Shown here: piece after piece, positions 1-8,698 of the stretch
How positions within the stretch are numbered: the first letter of the stretch is position 1
How the letters are laid out: each line of letters begins with the position of its first letter
Assembly: GCA_035299065.1 (NCBI GenBank)
Contig: DATGXI010000066.1
Coordinates: 10,354-74,353, forward strand
Origin: DASPJQ01 sp035299065
GTDB lineage: Bacteria > Bacteroidota > Bacteroidia > Flavobacteriales_D > UBA2798
Reading direction: 5' to 3'
DNA length: 64,000 bases
Program-made: the position numbers and the translations under genes
Notes under the pieces: model-generated
The model's database searches: none
What the model was told of the DNA's origin: nothing
What the model saw: only the letters and a program-made list of their open reading frames with translations

Positions 1-160
1 CATCGTTAATTTGGGTATTAACCCAGGGCATAAATTTTTTTTCGTGATGTTCAATCAGGCTATCGGCCATGTGATTAAGAACTGGCGGTAATACGGGATC
101 TTGCGTATACACAAGATTGGTTTTGAGCGCCATTAAAATGATAACGGTGTAGTTTTTCAT
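1..160 (-). CDS. secreted protein, N-terminal part only
   Basis: A minus-strand frame opens with ATG at 158-160 and stays open to the left edge, giving 53 codons with no stop. The first residues, MKNYTVIILMALKTNLVYTQ, look like a weak signal peptide, so the product is probably exported. Nothing in the visible part identifies a family. The gene is divergent from the lipoprotein gene that starts at 273. Confidence 0.5.
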   Translation of the reverse strand, partial: MKNYTVIILMALKTNLVYTQDPVLPPVLNHMADSLIEHHEKKFMPWVNTQIND

Positions 161-272
161 GTACTTCTTTTGGAGGACAACAGGCATCAAATATACAATT
201 AACTAAAAATTCATCCTTTTGAACGACAAGAAAGATTATTGATACCCATAGTTTTGCGTCAAAATTAACAAC

Positions 273-698
273 ATGAAAAAACAACTTACAATTTTAAGTT
301 TAGCCCTTGCAATGGTTGCATGTGGCTCAAAGCCAAGCGAAAGCTCAGAAACTGCCCAGGAAACAAAGGGAGGCGATAATTGGCAGGATTTTACAAAAGA
401 CAATATTGCCGGCAATTGGGAGGTAATCAGTTTTGAATCGGAGGTAGACGATACCCAGGCACTTAAAAACAAGGAGTTTAATTTTAACGGTGATACCCTC
501 AAGCTTACCTATTTCTTTAAGGGAACTAAGGCTGAAACAAAATCGTGTTTTTATGAACTTACCCAGGAGGGTACTATTAAAATTACTGTACCCATGGAAA
601 ATGGTGAAAAGTGGATTGAATTCAGCGGGGGTATTGATAATGGTGATTTGAGTTTAAATCATAACGGAAAGTTCATTAAGCTTAAAAAAGCAAATTAA
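273..698 (+). CDS. lipoprotein with lipocalin-like domain
   Basis: A 141-residue protein with a lipoprotein signal: charged start, hydrophobic run, then the lipobox MVAC around residue 17. A Ser/Glu-rich linker follows. The rest, from GNWEVISFE onward, has the alternating pattern of a small beta-barrel of the lipocalin-like type common in Bacteroidota. It is probably anchored in the outer membrane and its ligand is unknown. It opens a run of three closely spaced plus-strand genes that may be one operon. Confidence 0.7.
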   Translation: MKKQLTILSLALAMVACGSKPSESSETAQETKGGDNWQDFTKDNIAGNWEVISFESEVDDTQALKNKEFNFNGDTLKLTYFFKGTKAETKSCFYELTQEGTIKITVPMENGEKWIEFSGGIDNGDLSLNHNGKFIKLKKAN

Positions 699-719
699 AA
701 ACGAATAAGTGCTTTTCAC

Positions 720-917
720 ATGAAAGAAAAATTATCGGCACGCGAAGTGCAGGTGATGGAATGCTTGCAAAAAGGCATGTCAAATGATGAAATTGCACGG
801 AAATTAAGTTTGTCAGTAACCACAGTTAAAACGCATTTAAGGCGTATTTTTATAAAATTGAATGCGGACTCGCGCCTGCAGGCTGTATATAAGTATCAAT
901 CCAACACAAAGAAATGA
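720..917 (+). CDS. stand-alone LuxR/GerE-type HTH protein
   Basis: The 65 residues are essentially one GerE helix-turn-helix: LSAREVQVMECLQKGMSNDE at the start and a recognition helix around VTTVKTHLRRIF. There is no receiver or sensor domain, so input must come from elsewhere or the protein acts constitutively. It lies 21 nt after the lipoprotein gene and its stop is 3 nt before the next ATG, which suggests co-transcription with its neighbours. Confidence 0.8.
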   Translation: MKEKLSAREVQVMECLQKGMSNDEIARKLSLSVTTVKTHLRRIFIKLNADSRLQAVYKYQSNTKK

Positions 918-920
918 ATT

Positions 921-2234
921 ATGAAAAAAATGAAATTAATTGTTATACTAAGCGCCTTCCTCATTGGTATAACCAACGATTCCTATGCGTTTAAAGGCGA
1001 TTTGACCCAATTGGTAAAACGCCCGGGCAAAAATGAACTTTACGTTTGCGGAGAATTTAAAACCGTTTTTGTGCTTGATGCCAAAACAGGTGAAACCATA
1101 CGAACGTTTTCGGTTGATGAGGCGGGCATAACAAGCCTGCAATTTACACCTGATGGATCAATTTTACTTGCGGCAAACTACAACACCGTTCACTTGCTGG
1201 ATCCCAATACAGGATCGAAACTAAAATCAATAAAAGGTGCTAATTTTATTTTGTCACAGGCAGGTAAATATATTATTAATATGGATCGTTGGGGAAAAAA
1301 GGTTCAATTGCTCAACAGTTCTGATGGCACAATTATCAATACCATTGCATGCGATTTTGAACCGGTTTATGCTTCGTTGTCGCCTGAAAGTGATAAATTA
1401 TACATAATGGGCAATGCACAGGAAATTAAGAACGAAAAGTCTTTGCTGACGCAAGAGGTAAAGGCAGTAGCAGGCTACAACACCTACAACAAAGCCTTTA
1501 TGGATCAACAGGCCGACAAGAAAGGTGCAGCGTTTTTGGAGGTGGATGTTAATTCGTTTAAAGCAAAACCCGTGGTCATGATTCCGTATACACCAGGTAT
1601 GAGTACGTTTGGCAAATTAATCTCAGCATACAACACCAACATATACATCATGTCATTTGAAATGTTTATCAAAGTTGATAAGTCAGGAAAAGCATACCCT
1701 ATGGAAACGGACCTTTCAAATTTTGCTTACGCTGCCGAAAACACATCAACAGGACGCTATATTGTAAATGCTTCCGGCTTAAAAGGGTTTATTTATGATT
1801 GTGAAACGAATAAGTATGCTTCCTACAATGCTGCTGATTTCATGAGTTCTGTTTATGCAATGGATATATGTACATCAAACGACACTATTTATCTATTAGG
1901 TTCCGATTACACAATTCTAACAATGGATACAAAAGGAAATGTGTATAAGAAATTCAGGTTAAGTAACCCGGGTGAGGGTATAAAGTTTGGAACATATTAT
2001 ACCAATGGATACACTACAAAAGAGCTACGAGACAAGGAAGCATTAATTGTAAATACATTGTTAAAGGAAAAATCGTTGCCTGAAATTGATTTGGAAACAA
2101 GTTTGTCCAACGGAGACAAGGAACCCCTTATTGGTGCGTTTAGTACCTATGAAGAAGCCAGTGATTTCGTAAAGGAATTAAAGGAAAGAAAATTGAATTA
2201 CGTTGTAAAAATTTATCCGGTCAGTGTAAAATAA
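921..2234 (+). CDS. secreted beta-propeller protein with SPOR-like C-terminus
   Basis: 437 residues with an N-terminal signal peptide ending near residue 24. The body holds repeated beta-propeller blades of the YVTN/WD40-like kind, for example LDAKTGETIRTFS and LLDPNTGSKLKSI. The last ~40 residues (IGAFSTYEEASDFVKELKER) resemble a SPOR domain, which in other proteins binds denuded peptidoglycan. This suggests an envelope role. The HTH gene ends 3 nt before the start. Confidence 0.65.
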   Translation: MKKMKLIVILSAFLIGITNDSYAFKGDLTQLVKRPGKNELYVCGEFKTVFVLDAKTGETIRTFSVDEAGITSLQFTPDGSILLAANYNTVHLLDPNTGSKLKSIKGANFILSQAGKYIINMDRWGKKVQLLNSSDGTIINTIACDFEPVYASLSPESDKLYIMGNAQEIKNEKSLLTQEVKAVAGYNTYNKAFMDQQADKKGAAFLEVDVNSFKAKPVVMIPYTPGMSTFGKLISAYNTNIYIMSFEMFIKVDKSGKAYPMETDLSNFAYAAENTSTGRYIVNASGLKGFIYDCETNKYASYNAADFMSSVYAMDICTSNDTIYLLGSDYTILTMDTKGNVYKKFRLSNPGEGIKFGTYYTNGYTTKELRDKEALIVNTLLKEKSLPEIDLETSLSNGDKEPLIGAFSTYEEASDFVKELKERKLNYVVKIYPVSVK

Positions 2235-2352
2235 ATGGTAAGCCAGACATAAATCTCCTTTGATTTTGTATAGCTAACTTTTAATGTAACAAGCCCCAAG
2301 GGAAATATTTATTTATAAATGTACCGGGGATAACGTTTTACTTTAGTACGAT

Positions 2353-2931
2353 TTACCTGTTGCCTGGCCGGTTATGGTCATCATCAACCCCATATACCAT
2401 CCACTGCAGCAAAAAAACAAGAAATAAAATGGCAGCCGATGCCCAGGTCCATACAATAGCAAGTTGCAACGAAACGGCAGCCGTATTGTTGATGAGCGAA
2501 AACAGGAAGGCTAAAATCCCAATTTCAACAACTATGATGGCTGTCAATATAAGTATGTAGCCAAGTACCTGTGCATTTTTTTTCGCGTTGGACACAGGTT
2601 CTTTTTTTGCAGGTGCGGCATTCGTGCTGTCAGGTGAGCTTGTTATTTCCTCAACAGGATCTTTGTCAAAAGTTTGATATCTATCTGAAATAATTTTCGC
2701 TTCAAAAGTTGTTTCGGAAACAGGAAAAGAAGCTGAAGTAGGCACTATTGGAGAAATAACCGGATCTGTTTTTTGAATAAACAGGGTATCGGTCTGAAAT
2801 TTTTTTACCAGGTTAGTTTCCAGTGTTAATTCTACGCCACCAATGCGCTTACCGGCATAGAACTTAGCCATGTTGCAGGATTGTAACCCGCTAACAACGA
2901 CCAGGACAGTACACGCAAAAATGAATTTCAT
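2353..2931 (-). CDS. lipoprotein with two C-terminal membrane segments
   Basis: I place the start at the ATG at 2929-2931 because it gives a clean lipoprotein signal, MKFIFACTVLVVVSGLQSC; the longer frame adds 14 residues without signal character. The middle is a Pro/Ser/Thr-rich linker. Two hydrophobic helices follow (VLGYILILTAIIVVEIGILA and a second around LAIVWTWASAAILFLVFLLQ). A lipid anchor plus two transmembrane helices is a pattern seen in many Bacteroidota proteins of unknown function. Confidence 0.65.
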   Translation of the reverse strand: MKFIFACTVLVVVSGLQSCNMAKFYAGKRIGGVELTLETNLVKKFQTDTLFIQKTDPVISPIVPTSASFPVSETTFEAKIISDRYQTFDKDPVEEITSSPDSTNAAPAKKEPVSNAKKNAQVLGYILILTAIIVVEIGILAFLFSLINNTAAVSLQLAIVWTWASAAILFLVFLLQWMVYGVDDDHNRPGNR

Positions 2932-3030
2932 AGGTTGGTGAACGAAGGTATGTTTTATATCCTGCACAATCAACCCAAAACACCGTTAACAAAACCAAAA
3001 AAACCGCAGGCTTTTTATTTTTTTAACAGG

Positions 3031-3549
3031 TCATATTTTCAATCCCATACCTTTCATTGCCAGCAGCGCTTCAGCATTTCCTTTGGCATCGTTTACAGGA
3101 TTATGATCGTGTTTGGTTTTACGGAATAGTTTTTTCCATTCATTGTTTACGCCCGCATCCATTTTCATGCCGCAATATAAATCGCCAATCCTGCGCGCTG
3201 AAAACCCAAACGGATTTTTACCCAGGTAAGAATGGAAATAATAATTGATCCATTGCCAGTCAAAGGCTGGGTTATCGCTTATGAAAATGGCACGGCCTTT
3301 TGTATGCTGTGAAATCCATTCAGCAAAGTTGCCCATCACAATTTTAGGATCGTCAAATTGCTCATGTTGTTCGCGCGTAATTCCGCTCACAGCAAGGGCA
3401 TCGGGAATCCATTCAGTTGAAATGGGTTTTGTTTTACCATAAAAGGTTTTGCTTAAGGTGGGTTCTACAACCACTGCCCCAAAGCATACCATTGAATATT
3501 TATGTGGAATGGGACCATCGGCCTCAACATCCACGACTATGTAACTCAT
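3031..3549 (-). CDS. DEDDh-type 3'-5' exonuclease
   Basis: 172 residues from MSYIVVDVEADG; the longer frame adds 15 unlikely residues. The exonuclease signature is visible: D-x-E in VDVEADG, an Asp in ISDNPAFDWQW, and His plus Asp in HDHNPVNDAKGNAEALL, as expected for DEDDh nucleases. The short single-domain form resembles the Rv2179c-like exoribonuclease group more than DnaQ, though substrate cannot be read from sequence. It lies directly downstream of rtcB on the same strand, separated only by a CCACAGAT repeat, so a role in trimming RNA ends before ligation is possible but inferred. Confidence 0.75.
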   Translation of the reverse strand: MSYIVVDVEADGPIPHKYSMVCFGAVVVEPTLSKTFYGKTKPISTEWIPDALAVSGITREQHEQFDDPKIVMGNFAEWISQHTKGRAIFISDNPAFDWQWINYYFHSYLGKNPFGFSARRIGDLYCGMKMDAGVNNEWKKLFRKTKHDHNPVNDAKGNAEALLAMKGMGLKI

Positions 3550-3569
3550 ATTCGTTTTAAGTTTTTTTG

Positions 3570-3630
3570 CCACAGATTTCACTGATAGGCACACATTTTA
3601 TTTACCTGTGAAAATCTGTGTTATCTGTGG
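3570..3630. repeat. CCACAGAT-type inverted repeat, downstream of rtcB
   Basis: The arms read CCACAGATTTCACTGAT and ATCTGTGTTATCTGTGG and can form an imperfect hairpin. It matches in style the copy at 5091-5155 on the other side of rtcB. Repeats of this family are scattered in Bacteroidota intergenic regions. Confidence 0.7.
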
Positions 3631-3646
3631 CTGTTTTTATTTGTAT

Positions 3647-5074
3647 TTAATCTTCCTTACTTCCATCATCGGCCATACGCACCATTTTTGGTGTAAATTT
3701 TGCCAATACATCAACAAGTTCAGTTTGTGCTGCCATAACGGTATGGATATCTTTATACGCCATTGGCGCTTCATCCAAACCTGCACCAATCAATGTTACG
3801 CCATGATCGTTTAAAATCTTTTGCATATCACCTTTTGAAATGTTTTTAATGGCAGCTGTACGGCTCATTTGACGTCCTGCACCATGCGATGCTGAATTCA
3901 CCGAAGTTGTTTCACCTTTTCCACGCACCAAGAATCCTGGCGCTGTCATTGATCCCGGAATAATTCCCATCACTCCTTTTGCAGCAGGTGTTGCTCCTTT
4001 ACGGTGTACAATCACATCCTGTCCATTGAATTTTTCCTTCCAGGCAAAGTTATGGTGGTTCTCCACACGTGCCAATAATGTTCCGCCAATGGCTTTGGTC
4101 AGTTTATCGTGAATTACCTGGTGACATGCCGAAGCATAATCTCCTGCTAAATTCATGGCTAACCAATATTCTTGTCCTTCAGCAGAATTCAAGTCTAAGT
4201 ACGCTAAATTTTTTGCCGCATCCGGTAGTTTACAGATTTCTTTTGCCAACTGGGTATAATGACCTGCAATGGTTGCACCAAATCCACGCGAACCTGAATG
4301 CGTCAGCAAAGCCAAATACTTTCCTTTCGGAATGTTTAACTCCTTGTCATCGTTCAGCATTTCAATAATTCCCCATTCCACAAAGTGATTTCCACCACCT
4401 GATGTTCCCAACTGCGCAACAGCTTTATCCTGTAATTTTTTGATGAACGGATTTGTGTTGAATTCTGAACGGTCTAAAACCTCGTGGTTCACCTGTTCAT
4501 TTTTTTTCCACTCCTGTCCCGCACCAAATTTTGAATGCGCAATCAATTCACGTTTGAATTTTGACTGGTTATCCAAAAATGCGTTTTCGGTTATATCGTA
4601 AATGGACAAACACATACGGCATCCAATATCAACACCAACTCCGTAAGGAATCACCGCATTGTTTGCAGCCAGTACACCACCAATAGGCAATCCATATCCC
4701 TGGTGCGCATCAGGCATCAATGCGCCTGCAACGGTCACCGGTAATTTCATGGCAATGTTCATTTGGTCCAATGCACCCTGTTCAATATGGCCAGCACCAA
4801 AAATGGCATAGGCATCACCTTTTTCCTTCAGCGCAATTTCCGGAACGTATCCTTCAGGCTTTGGTTTCTCTACCAGTTCTTTTGCTACACCTGCCAGTTG
4901 AGCGTGGTCCAGGTAATGTGCGGGTTGCGCCAATACATCGGCCAATAATTTCAACACATCTTCTTTTGTATGGTTGCTGAAATATTTTTCCATTAACTGG
5001 ATGGCGTTTCCAATGGCACGTCCCTGAGGGAAACCAATGTTTTTTAAGTCATCGCCTGTAATTGTTGTTTTCAT
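3647..5074 (-). CDS. rtcB: RNA-splicing ligase RtcB
   Basis: 475 residues covering the whole RtcB family. Visible signatures are PDAHQGYGLPIGG, GVDIGCRM (Asp149, Cys152), GGGNHFVEWG (His230), LTHSGSRG (His259), VENHHNFAW (His340/341) and SASHGAGR (His397, the guanylylated histidine by family comparison). RtcB joins 2',3'-cyclic phosphate or 3'-phosphate ends to 5'-OH ends using GTP and Mn2+, repairing cleaved tRNA. No archease gene is visible beside it. A 23-bp palindrome at 5201-5223 lies about 130 nt upstream and matches the two sites between the TROVE and WYL genes. An exonuclease gene follows downstream. Confidence 0.95.
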   Translation of the reverse strand: MKTTITGDDLKNIGFPQGRAIGNAIQLMEKYFSNHTKEDVLKLLADVLAQPAHYLDHAQLAGVAKELVEKPKPEGYVPEIALKEKGDAYAIFGAGHIEQGALDQMNIAMKLPVTVAGALMPDAHQGYGLPIGGVLAANNAVIPYGVGVDIGCRMCLSIYDITENAFLDNQSKFKRELIAHSKFGAGQEWKKNEQVNHEVLDRSEFNTNPFIKKLQDKAVAQLGTSGGGNHFVEWGIIEMLNDDKELNIPKGKYLALLTHSGSRGFGATIAGHYTQLAKEICKLPDAAKNLAYLDLNSAEGQEYWLAMNLAGDYASACHQVIHDKLTKAIGGTLLARVENHHNFAWKEKFNGQDVIVHRKGATPAAKGVMGIIPGSMTAPGFLVRGKGETTSVNSASHGAGRQMSRTAAIKNISKGDMQKILNDHGVTLIGAGLDEAPMAYKDIHTVMAAQTELVDVLAKFTPKMVRMADDGSKED

Positions 5075-5090
5075 CGTTTATTTTTTTTGG

Positions 5091-5155
5091 CCACAGATAA
5101 CACAGGTGGTTACAGATAATTTTTTTGAATCAGTGTATATCTGTGAAATCTGTGG
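5091..5155. repeat. CCACAGAT-type inverted repeat, upstream of rtcB
   Basis: CCACAGATAACACAGG on the left and ATCTGTGAAATCTGTGG on the right form an imperfect hairpin between the operator at 5201-5223 and the rtcB start. With the copy at 3570-3630 it brackets rtcB. Confidence 0.7.
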
Positions 5156-5200
5156 CGATTTCAAGGTCTCATTTATTTCACGATACAAAGGAATAACGTC

Positions 5201-5223
5201 ACTACGCAACCAAATTGCGTAGT
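5201..5223. promoter_or_regulatory. palindromic operator upstream of rtcB
   Basis: ACTACGCAA-CCAAA-TTGCGTAGT: two perfect 9-bp inverted arms with a 5-bp spacer. The same palindrome with the same spacer length occurs at 14676-14698 and 14777-14799. Adjacent bases are also conserved, each right arm being followed by AAAAA. I infer binding by the WYL-family regulator encoded at 14876. Confidence 0.85.
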
Positions 5224-5363
5224 AAAAATTATTTTCAAAATTTTCGCAATAGCCCTGTAAAACAGGCTGATAGATCAAAAAAATAACACTTTAATGGGAA
5301 ATCTGGGTTACTAATTGAACCAATTGGTATTAAAGATGTAGAACCTGTAACCAAGTTAATTCT

Positions 5364-8300
5364 ATGATTAAGACGCGCGTTTTGTTTGTATGCACCCTGG
5401 GATTTATTTTCACCGCATACGGTATTTTCAACATTGGTTTAAAAGAGCCGGTTATTTATAATGAAAAGCAGGTTTCAGAAGCCGCTGCCGAAAGCAACGA
5501 CACTGTTGACGAGACACCTCCCGCAATGCCGCAATTGCTGGTAAAGCGCAAAGAGGATTCGGAAAAAAGCGAACCGCTCGAATTAAAATCGGTAAAACTG
5601 AACGTAACTACGGTTGGTAACATTGCCCAAACAACTATGGAATTGGTTTTTTACAATGACCTTGACCGCGATTTGGAAGGCGAGTTCTTTTTTCCATTAG
5701 CAGACGGTCAAAGCGTTTCAGGTTATGCGTTGGAGATAAATGGTGTGATGCGCAAAGGTGTTGTACTGGAAAAACAAAAAGCACGTAAAGTGTTTGAAGA
5801 AGTCATTCGCCAGGGAATTGATCCCGGTCTTGCCGAATGGAGCAAAGGAAATAATTTTCACACACGCATTTTTCCCATTCCCGCAAAAGGAACAAAACGC
5901 GTAAGTGTAACACTTGACCAGGAATTGATTTCTGAAGACAGTGTGTTCAATTACATTATGCCCATGGATTTTGATACAGCAGTGGAGCAGTTTGGTTTTA
6001 ACATCAAAGTTATTCAGCAAACACAGCAACCCTATTTTGACGATGGTACCGAACAGGTGGAATTCCAGGGGAGAAATGAATCGTGGACAGCAAGTTTAAC
6101 CAAAACAAATTATTTGCCCGATAAAGGTATAAAGTTTTCCATCCCCAAAGTAAAAGGCATGCCAAACGTGTTCGTGGAAAAATCTGAGAAGTACAGCGGG
6201 AAATATGCTTTTTATTATTGTACTGATCCGAAAAAAGACAGCACAAATACAAAAAAAACAAATGAAACAGCATACGAAGGCATTAAAAAAATGCCTGCAA
6301 AAATCTGCATCCTGTGGGACGCTTCCGGATCGGCACTCAAACGCAACCTTGAAAAAGAACTGCGTGTTATTGGCGCATATTTAAGTAAAATAGGCAATGT
6401 AAATGTTCAGGTAATCCCGTTTAACAACACTATATTACCAGCAAAGGATTTCCAAATAAGCAACGGAGATGTTACCGAATTAACCAGCTACTTAAACAAT
6501 ATATTTTATGATGGAGGAACACAACTTGGTTTACTCAATTTGAAAAAATATCTTTGTGATGAATTCATATTCGTTTCAGATGGTATTTCAAGCTTTGGTT
6601 TGAGCGATGTAGAACTTGCAACAACTCCCGTTATTGCACTTTCAAGCTCCCCGCAAGCTGATTATTCGGTTTTGAAAAGAATTGCCAATGAAACAGGAGG
6701 GCAGTACATCAATATGCTTAAATTATCGGAACAGGAAGTTGTGGGATTGATTTCCACACCGGCATTGCATTACCTGGGCTATGATGTGTTGAGTGGAAAT
6801 GTGAACGAAGTGTACCCTTCAATGCCTGTAGAGGTTGACAAAACATTTTCACTGGGTGGTATAATTGAAGGTTCACAGGCTGAAATCATGCTTAATTTTG
6901 GTTATGGCAAGGAAATTACACACAGGCAAAATGTCATTATAAAGAATAAAGGCATTGAAACCGAAGGCATGGTGGAACACATTTGGGCCCTGAAAAAATT
7001 AAATGAACTGGATGTTGATTTTGAAAAAAACAAATTTCCCATAACCCAACATGGTTTAAAGCACGGTTTGGTAACGCGGTATACATCGTTGCTAGTGTTG
7101 GACCGCATTGAAGATTATGTGCGCCATAAAATTGTCCCGGCTGATCCATCGCAAAAAAAAGAATATTATGCGTTGCTAAAGGAAAAGGAAGAGCAGGAAA
7201 GAGAAGCCGCTGCCGAAGAGCGCAAAACAAAAGCGCAACACATGGATCAGGTAGTGGCGCAATTTAACGAACGCATTGCCTGGTGGAATACCGATTTCCA
7301 CCCGGAAACATTAAAAAAACTGAAAAGAGAAAAAGGTAAAAAAACAGAAGACATGGTTGGGTCGGCCGATATGGCAATGGCTGACTCAACGGCCGCCACA
7401 ACGGAAGAAGCTGCTGAGGAAGCTCCGGTTGAAGAAGAAGGCAGTGACCTTGATTTAGGCCAACGCAATAGGGTAGGCAACAACAATGCAGTTCGTTTTG
7501 TTCCACCTGGCACGGTAGCACCACCACCACCGCCTCCGCCACCGGGTACTGATGACCTTGAACGCAAGGCTGACATGAAAATTGCCAATTACGAACCGGA
7601 AACACCGTATTTAAAAGAATTAAAAAATGCATCACCCGCTGACTACAATGCCGTGTACAGGAAATTGCGTGCGAAAAATGCAAAGTCGGCCATATTTTTT
7701 CTTGACGTAAGCAATTTCTTTTTCAAAAAAGGCGATAAGCAAAAAGCAATAACCATTTTATCCAACCTTGCTGAATTGCATCCTGAAGACCATTGCGTGT
7801 TGCGCGTTATGGCGCATAAGCTGGAGCAGGAGGAAGTGTATAATCTTTCAATTTTAACTTTTAAACAGCTGTTGGAAATACGCGATGAGGAACCGCAATC
7901 GTACCGTGACCTTGGTTTGGCCTATGCAGGCGCAAAACGTTACCAGGAAGCAATTGATTTGTTGTGCAAGGTAGTAAACGGCCAGTGGAACGGGCGTTTC
8001 CCGGGAATTGAAGTAATAGCCGCAACAGAAATCAATGCAATTATTGCTGAAAGCGGTGGTGGGTTAAAACTCGATTCGCTTGACAAACGGTTGATCAAAC
8101 ACATGCCCGTTGATGTGCGTGTGGTGATTAACTGGGACAATGATAATTGCGACATGGATTTGTGGGTTGAAGATCCGTTGAATGAAACCTGCATGTATAA
8201 TCATAATTTAACCCGCGCAGGCGGAAGAATATCAAATGATTTTACCGGTGGGTACGGACCTGAAGAGTTCATGGTAAAAAAAGCGGTAAAAGGCGGGTAT

Positions 8301-8477
8301 AAAATACGCGTGAATTATTATGGATCGCGTCAAACAACCGTAATGGGCCCCACCACCGTGCAGGCAGAATGCTATACCAATTACGGACGCAAAAGCCAAA
8401 AGAAAAAAACAATTACCTTAAGACTGGAGGAGCGCAACGATGTGTTTGACATTGGTGAATTGATGTTTGGAAATTAA
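5364..8477 (+). CDS. VIT/vWA/TPR/DUF2135-type large protein (copy 1)
   Basis: 1037 residues. An N-terminal hydrophobic segment (residues ~5-25) anchors or exports the protein. A VIT domain follows (residues ~75-210: GEFFFPLADGQSVSGYALE, FHTRIFPIPAKG), then a von Willebrand A-like domain (~310-480; ILWDASGSALKRN in place of a clean MIDAS DxSxS). Next come an acidic, Pro-rich linker with eight prolines in a row, TPR-like repeats (~775-880) and a C-terminal DUF2135-like domain (VVINWDNDNCDMDLWVEDP). The role is unknown; VIT-vWA proteins are usually binding scaffolds. It is a paralog of the next gene. Confidence 0.8.
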   Translation: MIKTRVLFVCTLGFIFTAYGIFNIGLKEPVIYNEKQVSEAAAESNDTVDETPPAMPQLLVKRKEDSEKSEPLELKSVKLNVTTVGNIAQTTMELVFYNDLDRDLEGEFFFPLADGQSVSGYALEINGVMRKGVVLEKQKARKVFEEVIRQGIDPGLAEWSKGNNFHTRIFPIPAKGTKRVSVTLDQELISEDSVFNYIMPMDFDTAVEQFGFNIKVIQQTQQPYFDDGTEQVEFQGRNESWTASLTKTNYLPDKGIKFSIPKVKGMPNVFVEKSEKYSGKYAFYYCTDPKKDSTNTKKTNETAYEGIKKMPAKICILWDASGSALKRNLEKELRVIGAYLSKIGNVNVQVIPFNNTILPAKDFQISNGDVTELTSYLNNIFYDGGTQLGLLNLKKYLCDEFIFVSDGISSFGLSDVELATTPVIALSSSPQADYSVLKRIANETGGQYINMLKLSEQEVVGLISTPALHYLGYDVLSGNVNEVYPSMPVEVDKTFSLGGIIEGSQAEIMLNFGYGKEITHRQNVIIKNKGIETEGMVEHIWALKKLNELDVDFEKNKFPITQHGLKHGLVTRYTSLLVLDRIEDYVRHKIVPADPSQKKEYYALLKEKEEQEREAAAEERKTKAQHMDQVVAQFNERIAWWNTDFHPETLKKLKREKGKKTEDMVGSADMAMADSTAATTEEAAEEAPVEEEGSDLDLGQRNRVGNNNAVRFVPPGTVAPPPPPPPPGTDDLERKADMKIANYEPETPYLKELKNASPADYNAVYRKLRAKNAKSAIFFLDVSNFFFKKGDKQKAITILSNLAELHPEDHCVLRVMAHKLEQEEVYNLSILTFKQLLEIRDEEPQSYRDLGLAYAGAKRYQEAIDLLCKVVNGQWNGRFPGIEVIAATEINAIIAESGGGLKLDSLDKRLIKHMPVDVRVVINWDNDNCDMDLWVEDPLNETCMYNHNLTRAGGRISNDFTGGYGPEEFMVKKAVKGGYKIRVNYYGSRQTTVMGPTTVQAECYTNYGRKSQKKKTITLRLEERNDVFDIGELMFGN

Positions 8478-8698
8478 GAATTGATTTTTGACAGACTATT
8501 CATTTCAAGGTCATGCAGATTTACTGTATTGCTCTATTCAAAATTTCTCTTATTCTTTCTTGCGAGTGCTGAATGTAAATTTTTGTTAAAGTGGTTAAAA
8601 CCTATCCGAAAGGTTAACAAAACCCAAATTTGTTAAACAGTACACTATCTTTTTTCAAGGTGTGCGTCACTTACTGACCAACCTTAAGTTAACCTGTT

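Noticed and set aside
5078..5278. 66-codon frame upstream of rtcB
   Set aside because: It covers the palindromic operator and the CCACAGAT repeat, and shows no protein character.
7247..7588. Minus-strand frame with a poly-Gly run
   Set aside because: It is the complement of the poly-Pro linker of the VIT/vWA gene, a shadow frame.
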